Shown in pieces: positions 24,778 to 41,933 of a stretch of 64,000 nt of DNA. The translations under genes were made by a program, and so were the position numbers. The first letter of the stretch is position 1; every line of letters starts with the position of its first letter. The notes under the pieces were generated by a model that worked only from the letters and a program-made list of their open reading frames with translations, was not told the DNA's origin and made no database searches. Source of the DNA: Bryopsis sp. KO-2023 (taxonomy: Eukaryota; Chlorophyta; Ulvophyceae; Bryopsidales; Bryopsidaceae); the NCBI GenBank assembly GCA_030272585.1, contig BSYQ01000004.1:2604001-2668000 (forward strand), written 5' to 3'.

Positions 24778-25237
24778 TCACGCTGAAGGCACGCTTGCTT
24801 GCGAAACGGAAGGTATTTTTTTTGTGTCTCTGTGTGGGGAGGGGCAAACCGTTGCTTGCGATTGTGATCTTATTCGTTTCCGATCCACCGTGTTAGTGAA
24901 ATCACTCTCCCGCATTTCCAGTCTAACCAAACTGGAACACCAACACCAACTCACACATCTTCTGGCCTGTGGGTTTTTCCAGGAATCGGCGGAATCGTTG
25001 AACATCCATACACCAATCCATCCAGGCGGCGTCTCTCTGATATGCGACTGAAAATCAGAGTGGAGCGATGCAATCCTCGAACATCGCGGTGGGGCTTTCG
25101 AGGTAATTTTCGATCTCGTCAAGACCGAGCCACCGTGAACCTCAGACGGTTACAGCAATGACAGCAACCAGCCAGGACCACAACGGGACAGCGGAAACGA
25201 GAAGGCATGAGACGCGCGAACTCTTTGTCCTGGCCAT
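24778..25237 (-). CDS. Possible small secreted or membrane protein
   Basis: A two-exon model is possible: 25237-25154 and about 25053-24778, separated by a 100-nt GT-AG intron, phase 0. The first exon reads MARTKSSRVSCLLVSAVPLW followed by SWLVAVIA, like a signal peptide or single membrane anchor. The second is Cys/Trp/Ser-rich (CVSWCWCSSLVRLEM). Its start lies 191 bp from the adenylate kinase start, head to head. I recognise no domain, and the exon could be spurious. Confidence 0.33.
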
Positions 25238-25428
25238 GATGTCGGACGGTGTTTTTCCCCCCGCGCCGATTTGAACAGCTCCCTGCACCAGATTCTTCTT
25301 CAAGAAAACCGAAAAAAAAAAAAGAAAAACAAGATTCCATTCGGAAAAAGAAAAAGCCACGACCTTCCACCTAAGAGAGTGAGGAGAAGAAAAAAAAAGC
25401 GAAAAAGAGAAAACTACTCAGCGAGCTT

Positions 25429-28400
25429 ATGGTTTTTCCCGTCGCGAAGTTTTTGCGGAGAGCTCTGCGGTCCGGGTTGGTTTTGCAGCCCCGAGCGGCG
25501 GCGTCGTTGCAGGCGGCGCTCGGTAGCGGCTCATCCTCTACTGAAGGATTTCAAGAACGAAACGCTGCTTTTGGCGCGACTTACAGCACCACGAGTCCGG
25601 TTTCCAACCCGAGCGACCACTTCCCCAATTTCTCGCCGCTATGGTTTCGGAAAGAACAGGTCAGAACCAGCAATTATGCAGACCTCTGTCTTGTGGAACT
25701 GCCACCGACGAAGGGTCAGATATATTAACTTGAAAAAGGGATTTTCTCTTGTCTGTATGTATCAACCTGCGTTTCGATTGCCAGGGGATGCCTGTTCGAC
25801 GCATGGGCAACACTCCCGACGTCTCTGCGGACGAGATTTTCGACAAGGCTTGGGAGAAGATTGAACGAAAGTACGGAAAGGTAAGATGCCTGTTGCGGTT
25901 TCCTTTGTTTCGCGCGCGTTGTTCGGCAAACGCTTTAAAAGCTAGAAGACAGTCAGCGAGCGAAGTCGTCGCCGAAGCGACGTCCGTTCGAAGTGTGAGA
26001 AAAAAAGTGTGTTGATGTTGAATTTGTCCAATTACCACTAGATTTTTGGAGGAGCAAAAACAAGATAGAAACGGTGGGGATGTCTAGGATTCTTTTCTGG
26101 TTGGAAATGTTCATATATTCCAACTCAGGATGGGGTGCAGTGTATTTTTCTTAATTGGTTGGCCACCCTTCTCCACAGTTGGAAATTTTTGTTGGATTGA
26201 ACGCATGCTTTCGCTCGTTCACCTTTTGGGCTGCTTGCAATATGTTGGAATATGGGGCAATGAACAATCGATTTCCTTTCCTTTCCTAATTATTATTATG
26301 TTTAATTTTTCTATTTTTTTATCAGGATTTAGTTATTCCACGAGAAATCATCTTCCTGAATGGGGCACCAGGAGCTGGAAAGGTGACATCGCTTTTTTCC
26401 AATTTTTGGGTTTATTTTCAAAGATGATTTTTTTTTTATCTTTCGAAACTTCACGAACCTGTTCCAAGTAAGAAAAAAACAAGCATCCCAAACTCAAGTT
26501 CAGAGCGCGTGCATTCGATTTTTTTCCTCACAGAGTTACCACCTTCAGCGAAAGGTGTTTACAATGGAGCCAAAAGAGATCAATGCATTGTTAAGATTCT
26601 ATTGCATTGGACATGGCGATTCAACAAATCGCTTTCCCCCCCTCTCCCCCCCCCCCCCAAAAAAAGAAAATAAGTGCTGCCCTGAAATGGAATTTCTTTG
26701 TTTGGAAACTTTTTTTTTACCCCATCACGAAAACTGTTGGGACACGTCGGCATCAGAAGCAAGAAACTGAATAAATGACCTGTCGTCGATTTGTGATTTT
26801 GCTCAGGGTGCCACCACCCCGTTCATTTTGAAAAGCAGAGGTTTGGGCAGGGCCATCTCCATGTCAGACGTTCTGGTAAGCTCCTGTTGATCACACTCCA
26901 CAAGGTCAAAAAAATTATACATAAAAAAATACTCCTATAATTGTCTAAATCTATTGCGAACCACAAGCACGGTGCATAACAATTTCAGCGTCGGCATTCG
27001 TGGAAGTGTTGATAAAATTTCCAGCCTTTTTCCTGAACCTGTCCTATGTATATTTGCTGAAATGTGAGGGTATCACTCCAAACATTTGGGTTTCTCCTGT
27101 AGGCACTCTATCCCGATTCCAAAAAGTTGATGGACCGCGGGGATTTGATCCCTGACAACATCGCCATCGATGCCCTCTTGGCAGTGATTTTCGACCCAGC
27201 CAGTGACGATGGAGTGGGGCTGATCGTCGACGGATTCCCAAGAACTGAATTTCAGGTAACCCCACCACCCATTCTCCATCAACTCTGTGTGCACATCCCC
27301 ATAGCAATAAAAATATGAAGCCCAAAAAAGCGACAACCAGCAACAACCAGCAACATCGAGAAAATCGAGAATTCAAAAAGATTCAACTTCTAAGCTTTGT
27401 TTACAAAACGCAAGATGTTCCATCCATTTTTTTTAGCTTTCTTCCCTCGGCAGCTGTTCAGGATTCCTGTGTGTCAATCCCACAGGTGGATTTGCTCAAG
27501 ATGCTGTATGAAAGGCTGATATCCATCCACGACGCGTTTGCACACACCGACAGAGCCCATCTCTACCCCCGACCATCGTTCAAGATGGTGGTTTTGTACG
27601 TGGACGAAGAAACCAGCATCAGGCGCCAAATGGGCAGGGGTCAAAAAGCTTCAGTGAAAAACGCCAGAGCCATCGATGCAGGATCGCACAACGTTACCCC
27701 CCTACGATCGACCGACATCAGCGAAGCCCATGCCAAGAAACGCTATAACACCTTCAAGGAGCACTACGGTGGCATCTTGCACTTGAAAGACGTCTTTCCG
27801 TTTCACTTGATCGATGGAATGGGGAGCGTGGATGATTCCAGACGGCAAATCGCTAAGGAGTTGAGGTATCAGAGCTCGATGGACTTGAATGCGGAAACGT
27901 ATGCTGCGATCCGGCACTTGCCCATGGCGAAGGAGCTGTGTCGAATGGTCAGGCAGCAATTGACGAGGAGACTGGATTCCTACATGCTGAACCACAGGGA
28001 CGTCTTTCACAAGGTAGTCGAACAGCTTGGCAATGTCCAGCTGAGGAGAATGATCGCTTGAAGTTATGTTGAATAGATGCCAGCATCTTAAGTAGTTGGA
28101 CGATCCTGTGAGTAGGTTATGTACATGGAGGCTGACTGTATGGCAGACCGGATCAATCCACAGGAAATCTATGGGGCTCTCGTGCTGTTTTGAGTATTGA
28201 CACAATGTTGTTCGATGGTACATCAGCACAGGGATCAACCACACATGATTCTATATTTATCTGGGGTGTATGTATCCAGGTAATAGCATTGGTCGAAGAT
28301 GCTGTTTTGCCCATCCTTCGCCGATGTGGGATGGCCGGGGAGGCTGTATACCACACCTACGATGAGCTGTTCACGGAGCAGCCCCTAGCAATCGACGTTT

Positions 28401-28885
28401 TCGTGGATGTCCTGACAGACAGGGGCTTCCATGTGTCTTACCAGCAAACGGAGGAGCGGACCCCCATGAAAATAGACCTCACCACCGGGGAGGTGCATTC
28501 CGACGTCGCCATTTTGCACCGATTCAAGATGACGTTCGAGGTTTCATGTGTTAGAGATACTGGGGGGGATGTGGGGTTGAGGAGCGGCCATGGGGCAGTT
28601 TCCGAGGGGGATACCCCCAACATCTCCATGAGTTTCGTTCCGGATCAGTTTGATCATCAAGCGAAGTACATGGGACCTGATGCTCGGGAGCGTTTGGTTG
28701 CGAAAATGGCGAGGGGGATGCCTGGGGCTGATTGTGAAACAGGGGAGATGGAGAAGGATTTGGAAGGAAATGGTTCGGGAAATACTGATGCGGATCGGTT
28801 GGGAAATAATGAAAGGGAGGGGGGGGACCCTGAGCAAAATTCAAGGCACAAAAATCATGTTTCAAAAACTCGGCAACACATTTGA
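25429..28885 (+). CDS. Adenylate kinase with C-terminal extension (organelle AMK5-like)
   Basis: Seven exons (25429-25659, 25785-25880, 26326-26382, 26807-26875, 27103-27255, 27486-28013, 28280-28885) chain in phase 0 to 579 residues. Residues 1-77 are basic, Ala/Ser-rich and look like an organelle presequence. The P-loop reads FLNGAPGAGK then GATTPFIL, split by a phase-0 intron after the lysine. The NMP region follows, then VDGFPRT, and the LID region with YVDEETSIRRQMGRGQ and STDISEAHAKKRYNTFKEHY. Adenylate kinases interconvert ATP, ADP and AMP. After the kinase core, the last exon (VEDAVLPILRRCGMAGEAVY) resembles the C-terminal region of plant chloroplast adenylate kinase 5; it ends in a Gly/Asn/Asp-rich tail. 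Size is close to the plant protein. Plastid versus mitochondrial location is not decided. Confidence 0.9.
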
Positions 28886-29688
28886 TTTTTATCATCATCA
28901 TCATCCAATTATGGAGTGGATCATCCAATGATGGAGGGGGGGGGGGAGGGATTCAGGTTCAAAAAACGACCAGTGCCTTATTTTCCTGTTGAATTTTGCT
29001 TGATCCATCCATCTTGTTGGAGAATAGCATTTCTTTCCCCAACGCTTTCTTTGATGGGAGGTTCAATTTTTTGTATTATTTTTCACTTGATTATGTTATT
29101 CAACGATTTCTCAATGTTTTAACGTAGGGGCAAAAAAGAAAGAATTAAGGGTTGGTCTTGGGCAGTGTTTTTGTATGTTGTCGCCTGAGCATGATGGCGA
29201 AAAAAAAAGATGGAATATGGTGTTGATTTCTACAGCACGTGGAAAGGCAGAGAAAGCCCCAGCCGACATCATGTGAATGTGGTTCTAGAGGGCATTATAG
29301 GGCTCCAGAAAGCTGGGTTGTATAGTTTGTATGTAGGTCATGTGGGCATCCCCTCAATTTTATTTTCAGCAAGCCCGGTTGTAGGGGTTTTATTCAACAG
29401 AAACCCCAGAGTTTCTGCCCAGTGAGATGGATGTCGCCAGTTTTCCTCCAGGACGAAGACTTGGCTGGGTTAAGTTTTGTTGCGGGACATTCTTGTTATT
29501 GTAAAATACTGGTCAAAACATGAGGTGCCGTCTCTTCTGTGTTTGGGCAGTGCGGAGTCTTTTACTATTTTGAGCAAAATAGCATTGGATTACAAGGCAT
29601 CCCCAAGAAAAAGGGATATGGTGTGGAGCAATAGCAGATAATTGAGAAAACCCAACGAACCGGGGTGGTGGGGGGAAAGAGGATCTTC
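28886..29688. other. Convergent intergenic region
   Basis: Between the 3' ends of the adenylate kinase and the following minus-strand gene. No gene supported. Confidence 0.6.
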
Positions 29689-31430
29689 TCAGGAGAACAC
29701 GAGCTCTGCGGACAAAATAGCCAGGCAGTCGGTCGGCAGCATCAAGAAACTGTCCAAAAACGCATCCTCCGTTTTGGGTACCCGGGCGATGCCAACAAGC
29801 CTAAAAATCAAACCACAACTCAGGGTACTGTCCAAAAACAATGATCGGCACAGTGACCTTCGCAGCATATATTCTCAGGCCATCTCTATTCCAAACTTTC
29901 CCCCCCTGTGTGTACATCAGCACCCTTTTCTTGACCTACCTTCCCCTGCCGTTTCTCAGTGCTTGTCCAGCAGCTTTGAAAATGACCCCATCTGTCTTCC
30001 CAGTGGATAGATTAGCTTGAACCACCAATGGCTTCGCGGAGTACAGACTCCCAGCCGTGAAGTAGAATTTCGACAAAAAATTGATGTTGGCCTCGCCGCT
30101 CTCCATATCAACCACACCCTACCAAACATCCCAAGAACTCCAATCAAGAAAATAAAAGAAAATAATAGTAAGAAATAAGAACAAACATGAATGTTCAAAA
30201 AAAATCGTTGATAGGTCACTAAGAGTCGATGTATGATGGGATGCCTTTGGAATTCAGCAGCACCACACACAGCTTTACCTCAAGCTCTTGCATATCGATA
30301 GATATTCTCAAAGGGGGTGGAATCGGCAGCCCCAGAATTTTCGTGGATCGATAATCCAACGGAGGGATGTCGAATCCTTTGGGATCGAACGACACTTTGG
30401 CCTTTCCATTTCCGAGGTCTTCGGCTGTCCCAAAGCCACCCGCACCCCGAGCGTTGTACGTAAAATGTGGGTATATCGACACTGCCAACTCGGAATCTTC
30501 CCAAACCCTCAGTTGAACCTGCTCAAATAGATGCTCCATTCAAATTCCAAATCCCTTGGACAACCCTTCCCCCCACCCCCAAAAAAAAAACTCCGGATGT
30601 CCCCAATGCCTGTTTCTATTTTTAGAACTCCACATCGGTATTGAAAGTCGAGCCAAATGGTGCAAGAATAAGCTTCCTCCCCTGAAATGAGGAAATTGTG
30701 TGCTAGGGAAAAGAAAGTGATGGTTGTTTTTTGCTAAGAATAAACATCGTGAGGTGGAGCACAGGCAATACCTTGCTGAAGTTGTCTGGAATGGCCCGAC
30801 TGATCCCCGTTTGGATCAACCCCTCTGCTGTTTCAGCATTTGATGCACCTGCCAGGCCATCCTGCAATCCCACCACCAGACCACCTGGATGAGAAAACCA
30901 CAACTGGAAGTATTGTTGCCCCAGGCACCTCTGTCCATTCCTAGCATGGATTCAAACTACAGCCTTTCGTTTTCTTGTTCAGAAAATGTAAATGGACCAT
31001 TTAAGGATTTGATAATTGCACTGCTCTGTTTTCAGTGGCGAATGCCTTTTTTTTCTTCTTTTCAAATCTTTTTGCCCCCTTAACAAAATTGCATGATTCT
31101 TCCACCATTTTGAGGGAGGCTTTTTTAACTTCAATCTGTCTGTGTGCACAGAAGATACGTTTCAGAGGAGCAGGGATTTTGAATGCAGCCATGTGATCAT
31201 TAGGGGTGGGGCAGATGTGCATCTGGTATCAGGAAAAAGCCCTCCAAACTACCAAAGATTCCCACCCACTCACCTGCGACCGTTCCTTTCAGAAGCTGAG
31301 ACCTCTTAACTTTTCTGGCCGCCGTCACTATCGTGGCTCGTCGGCCTGGGGGGTGAGGTATCGACCTTCCACAGTTCAGGGCGGACCCATTCAAACACTT
31401 GTGTGTGGAGGTGGAGCAGCTCAACTGCAT
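29689..31430 (-). CDS. Conserved-looking protein with transit-like N-terminus
   Basis: Six exons on the minus strand (31430-31274, 30884-30772, 30681-30634, 30518-30279, 30118-29940, 29800-29689) chain in phase to 282 residues. The first 50 residues (MQLSCSTSTHKCLNGSALNC, then PPGRRATIVTAARKVKRS) are basic and Ser/Thr-rich, like a plastid transit peptide. The body is Gly-rich and beta-like: GLVVGLQDGLAG, STFNTDVQLRVWEDSELAVS, KAKVSFDPKGFDIPPLDY, and it ends LVGIARVPKTEDAFLDSFLM. One donor (GTGGAG at 30633) is weak, but phase and reading sense support it. The pattern suggests a small lipid- or membrane-associated plastid protein. I cannot name the family. An in-frame ATG at 31631 would lengthen the N-terminus. 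Its start is 189 bp from that of NDUFV2, head to head. Confidence 0.75.
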
Positions 31431-31619
31431 GGTATTGCCTCCCCACTGGCCGATAAAAATAGCCCGTGTGCTGATTTCAACAGTATGTTTTCGAGGAAGG
31501 GGTGAAGGCTTCTGGCGGACGTCATGGAAATTGGTGCTCGTACGACGTGTCGTACAGTACCGTCCGACAAAGGCGTCACAAGAGTCCAGGTGTGCCTTCC
31601 CGAGCATCGAAGGGCAAGA
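31431..31619. promoter_or_regulatory. Divergent promoter between plastid-like gene and NDUFV2
   Basis: Only 189 bp separate two opposed start codons, so both promoters and leaders must lie here or overlap the genes. The segment is CG-rich compared with introns. No specific motif is claimed. Confidence 0.5.
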
Positions 31620-33250
<1,631 letters not shown>

Positions 33251-34420
33251 GCCCTCAGCAAGGTTCAAAACTTGCATTGACGCCGAAAAAAATAGGCATG
33301 TACCCAAGGGCTAGGTTGGGGAGGTCAAATCGAAAATGTGATCGGGGGGAAGGGGGGACCCCATACAACAGGGAGGATGGCAAAGGAATCCTGTAGGTGG
33401 GCTGTTGAGAAACCAAAAAAGAGGGATTCGTTTCTGTGAACGATGTTGCTCTGTGAGATTGAGCCAGGATTGCTTTGTCAAACACCTGCCACATGCGTGC
33501 GAGTGTGAATCACGAAATATGTGTTGGTGGGGTTGAGACATTGGTGGATCGAGCAATGCTGGTCCCCGTCTGACCCCGTTTGAAGTAAAATAATGCTCAG
33601 ATCAGTTTAGACTTGTGATGCACTGTATATTTTGTTGATTGGCAGAGCATACCCAAGAAACAGAACATCACAGAAGCTCACAGACACGATCAAGAAATAG
33701 GCAAGTAAGTCTGTTCAATGGATGGTCATAAGTGCTGGACTTACAGTTCCGGCATCCATTGATGATCCCCAGGACTAGCACTTCATGCGACCTAAAATAT
33801 GTGTCCTATGAAGGTGTCCAAAAACACTTATTCCTGAGCTGAAGGATATGAACTAAAGAGACTAGCGTTCTTCTTCTTTGTGAATTGTAACAGAGCTGCC
33901 GTGATACCATTACATCATATTTTCTGGTTGTCAAATTCGGTCTTACCCTGGACATTCACCTGCCAATTACCCCAATTGGCCCCCATGATACCCCCCACAC
34001 ACACAAGAAACTAATCAAGAGAGACCCAGTCAAGGAATTGTGGTGTGCATTTATTTTCACCGTGATGATGTCCATCTAGAATCCTGCTGCAACATAGCAA
34101 TTATTTCATCACGAATGGGCGGTGCTGAAGTGGTCCCTATGGATTGGCCTCGCCGCCTTTCAAATGACACGAGCCAAAAAAGTAGTTTCCCTTGGACATG
34201 AATGTCAATATTGTTGGTGACGAAAAGAATTTCACTGCAGAGTCTACGAACCATCGAACAGCACTTGTTTGTTGGAAGAGCGGAAACGCGCGCACACGTT
34301 CAGGTCCAGTGTGGCTACACTCGACTCCGATACGGATACTCATCAGTCTTACCAAATTTGCGCAACGGAAACAAATCCGCTCCTCACACACAACGAGATG
34401 AATCTTTTCCCACGAGCACG
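33251..34420. other. Intergenic region after NDUFV2
   Basis: No gene supported. It should hold the NDUFV2 3' end and the leader of the next gene; an open frame runs into the next start from 34202 but shows no features of its own. Confidence 0.55.
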
Positions 34421-35828
34421 ATGTCTGTGGAAATCGGTCGGAAGGCCTCTGCGCCACTGGAGGAGCTCGAGGCGCTGGCGTACGACGCGACGGAGAAGCT
34501 GACCTATCAAGATGTCGAAGCATCACGCCCCTCTCTGTCGTTGAAACAACACTCCGCAATACCAGTCGCTACAAAAACCCCTTTCCTGGCGGAGGGGGAC
34601 GACAAGGAGCCGAAGCGATATTCCTCTCTCATCAATGAAATCTGGGGCGGGAGTTCATCAGACCTGCCTTCTGATGTCCGTCGATTGAGCGTGGGGTCCT
34701 CACGCCATTTACATGCTCCACGTATATCAACCCAGCCAGAAAGACGTCGCGGAAGTCACATGCAGTTCTCCCCTTCGCATGAGGGTCGATGGGGCTGGGA
34801 AACGCGGTTAAGGGAAGCCGAGGCCGATTTGAGCGCTGTGAAGGCGAAACGAGCTAGTTTTTCCTCAAGACCAACGGAGGGGTCCCACGTCCATCGAATT
34901 CCGAATGTGAGGAGAGCTGCTTCTCTTGCGCACACGCGTTTCGACAAGCCAGGTTCATACCCCGGGAAGGAGGATCACTATGAAAACACAACGATAGAGC
35001 GGGCAAAGTCCAGTCGTCTTTCGTCTCTTGCGCCTTCTGATGATCAGCATGCATATGACGACTTTGGACATCACAAACATGGAGCAGACGTCAGAATTCC
35101 TGCTGATGCCAAGGGATCTGGATTGCGTGGGCCACCCGATAAATCCATAGGGACGGGGGGGTTGGCTAAGCGCAGAAACACGACGGGAGGGGCCCCCTTT
35201 GCCTTTCAACAGCGATCTGGTAGTGAGATTAGACGCACTGGGAGCGACGGCGCTGCCCTTGGGGGACAGCAGTCGGGTAGCTTTTGGGGAGATGACAAAG
35301 ATGGGGCCGTTGAGTTGAACGAAGATCATGGTAGTTTCCGTGAAGGGGAACAACGAATGCCTGGGGTGGGCGATCGATGGGCGTGTCAAGTGCTTATGGA
35401 AGAGGTGAGGGGGGCCCTTCCCAATCACTGATCAGCAGGATCAACCAGCATCCAAAATCGGGTCAAGAACTCAAACCTCTGTGTGGCGTACCCAGCTCAC
35501 TAACATGAAGGCAGAACTGCAAAGAGCCAAGGAACGAGAGGGGAGTCTGGAGCGCCAGCTGAGAACAGTGATAGTGAGTGCTGCAGTTTTTCCCTTGACT
35601 GTCTCCAAGATTAATGTTGGCATCCAGCATGAATGTTGTTCAGAGAAGGCAGCTTTGCGAATTCTTTTTTAGGTGGAGAGGGACAGCATTCAAAGATTGT
35701 GGGAAAACGAGCACAGCAAAGTTTCAGACATGAAGAGGTCCATGCAGTCGGCCCTGAGCGATGCCAGCAACAAGCTTCGAGCCAGACTCTCCCGCACCAA
35801 ACAGCTGCAGCCCCACAACATCACCTGA
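34421..35828 (+). CDS. Unknown protein, disordered with C-terminal coiled coil
   Basis: Three exons (34421-35404, 35439-35573, 35673-35828) join in phase 0 to 424 residues. The first intron, 34 nt, is unusually short, so the first boundary could be wrong. Residues 1-330 are Ser/Arg/Gly-rich and look disordered, with repeated RR-S/RRGS motifs of the kind phosphorylated by basophilic kinases. Residues 345-410 form a probable coiled coil (LTNMKAELQRAKEREGSLER, VERDSIQRLWENEHSKVSDM). The ATG at 34421 lies in a good context, but the frame is open to 34202. No family is recognised. Confidence 0.6.
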
Positions 35829-36032
35829 TGCCATTTTTTTTTCTCAAGGCACCTTCTGGGCGTTCCCACAACAGCATGTATGAAACACCTCAAATGTAAC
35901 ACCACCATCCTTGCTCAAAACCCCATCCCGAAACAGACAGAGAGGCACGACGTCAATCAACGGAAAAGAGCGACCAACACACAAATTTACAAGCCAACAC
36001 ACATACACACGTAGAAGAGTTTTCCTTGCAAC

Positions 36033-40063
<4,031 letters not shown>

Positions 40064-40333
40064 TCTCTATGTGTCGCTCGTCTCCTGAATTCTTTGTCGA
40101 AGGGGTGTTTTCTGAATCCACCCAATAATCCACGTGTGAACCCCCACATGCACATCTGCTTTGGAACGAAATCCAGCGCACTTGAGGCTAAAAAATTGAT
40201 CAAATTCCACACTAATGATCTTGACACATGTTATCAGAAAGGAAATCGGAAGGGGTGATTGCTCCACATACCAGCAAGGGCTTGGCCAAGGAAATAAAAA
40301 AAAATCCCATGCCCGACCCACACCCTCCGGCCT

Positions 40334-40417
40334 GGCGACCGCCCTCTACCCTCCACGGGCCTACATCTTTGACCATGGCCCGGCTCAGGCCATGGTCGGA
40401 CGATTTGGGCGGTCGCC
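40334..40417 (-). other. Nested hairpin downstream of copy A
   Basis: An outer 11-bp perfect stem (40334-40344 with 40407-40417) encloses an inner 10-bp perfect stem GACCATGGCC/GGCCATGGTC (40371-40380 with 40388-40397) with a 7-nt loop. It lies just after the predicted stop, so probably in the 3' untranslated region. Confidence 0.7.
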
Positions 40418-40444
40418 TTTCGCTGTTCCCCCCCTTGGGGGGGC

Positions 40445-41213
40445 TCACTGCCCTGAAAATCGACAAACGTATTGTCAAGGTCGGCATACGGTATTCAAGA
40501 CCACTGAATCGCACCACCAGCCATCACTGGTGCGACATTCAACAGTCCTTTTCCATGCATAAGCAGTTGGTGGTTGGGCCAATCGTTTACCTCTCCGGAA
40601 GTGGGTCCAGGAGCTGGCCCCAGGGTCCCCCGGCCGAAGGTGCTGGACCCGTTGGATCAGGTCCTCCCTCGTCTTCAGGAGGTCGGTTTTCGCCATCGGC
40701 GCCTTCTCCTCAGGGTCATAGACTTCCAGGGATTCCTGCACGCAAGCCACCGTTTTCTCGGTTTATAGATTTCCTTCCACACATCATGCAGTCCAAGGCC
40801 CATCACGGGGGGACTCACCAGCTGCTCCACCAGCCGCCGGTGGACGCCCAAATCCACCTGGAGCATCTCCTGGTTGGAGAGCCCAGGAACTTCGGCCTGC
40901 AGCACATCCAACCGGGACAACAGCCGATGTCAAACTCCTGTCTCATTGATGCCATCTCGAACACATCAGGTGCACGCGCTACGGATGCTTTGCGGTCGCT
41001 TCCATCAAGTAACCACCAGAGCGAGGGAAAAGAAGGCATCGATGACAAGTAACTTACTGGGGGACCCCGTGGCTCCCTCTCTTCACGAGTGGGCCTCCCG
41101 GAGAGGGCCGCTTGGTTGTTTTCCTGGCTCCCTCGGCGACGCCTCCAGGGTCTTGCCACCCAGAGTGCGCCGATGAGAGCCAGTGAAGCTGCGACGATTG
41201 CTCGAGAGTCCAT
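40445..41213 (-). CDS. Small membrane-anchored protein of unknown function, copy A
   Basis: Four exons (41213-41058, 40896-40819, 40735-40591, 40452-40445) give a 128-residue protein; phases chain and the first donor is a perfect GTAAGT. Residues 1-22 (MDSRAIVAASLALIGALWVA) are a hydrophobic anchor or signal, followed by RPWRRRRG, a strongly basic stretch expected on the cytosolic side. The rest is hydrophilic: LSNQEMLQVDLGVHRRLVEQL and SLEVYDPEEKAPMAKTDLLK. The stop lies in an 8-nt coding part of exon 4, so the 3' end is the weakest part of the model. A near-identical inverted copy is at 47289-48057. No domain recognised. Confidence 0.55.
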
Positions 41214-41933
41214 TGCTTGCTCTGTGCGCACCAGAAACGAAGTCTCGAAAACGTGTGGGTGTGCGAGGCATGCACTAGACGTTTATACCGTCAAAGTCGT
41301 CATTCTCTAACCGTTTTCGTGAAAAGGCCGTGAAACTCCGCACACGTGGCACGAGGTGTTATACAAGTCCGTTAACTAAAAAAAGGACGTGATCACTAGT
41401 TTTGAACAACATCTTCAGTGTCTTGATGAAGATGCAGGATATTTGTGTGTGATTGCCCACTGTGAGTTCAATTCTCTTCTTGGTTTGTATTCGTCTCTTT
41501 ACTCGTTTTCGTGTGCTTCACATAAAGGTTCAACAAGAATATTGTGTCCAGGAATCAGCCGCAGCATTTTCTTGGAGTTTTTCGGGTAACGAAGCACCCA
41601 TCATATTGTCAACCAGTCTTGTTCTCAACACTGAGTAGCAAGGGTCAATTTCTGCCCAATTTCCAGTTTTCGAGCTGAAGGAGTGAGAAGTTGCCAATTT
41701 CAATTTCAAGTTTTTTTTTGGTGTGCCCAGCATGAGAGGCACACCGGGGTCTAGATATACGTATGAATAGCAAAAGCGATTGCAGAACTAAAAATTTGTT
41801 GTTCACATTTTGCCCATGCAACACCCAGTCCAAATGGATTAAAAAAAAGAATTGAAAGCGAGAAGATATATGCAACCCAAGGATCGGATTCTCAACATAT
41901 TAAAAACAATTAACAAGAAGATTGCCTCGCTTT

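Larger units (their letters stand above)
40152..41352. repeat. Left arm of a 1.2-kb inverted duplication
   Basis: This segment is repeated in inverse orientation at 47152-48345. Exons, introns, upstream and downstream sequence are all near-identical by eye, with scattered substitutions and small indels at the 40152 end. The arm stops 89 bp upstream of the DDX41 start, so it includes most of the DDX41 promoter side. Confidence 0.92.

Noticed and set aside
40228-41052. Long plus-strand ORF over the left arm, with a mirror ORF over the right arm
   Set aside because: It is the antisense shadow of the duplicated gene; the opposite strand has good splice sites and a membrane anchor.
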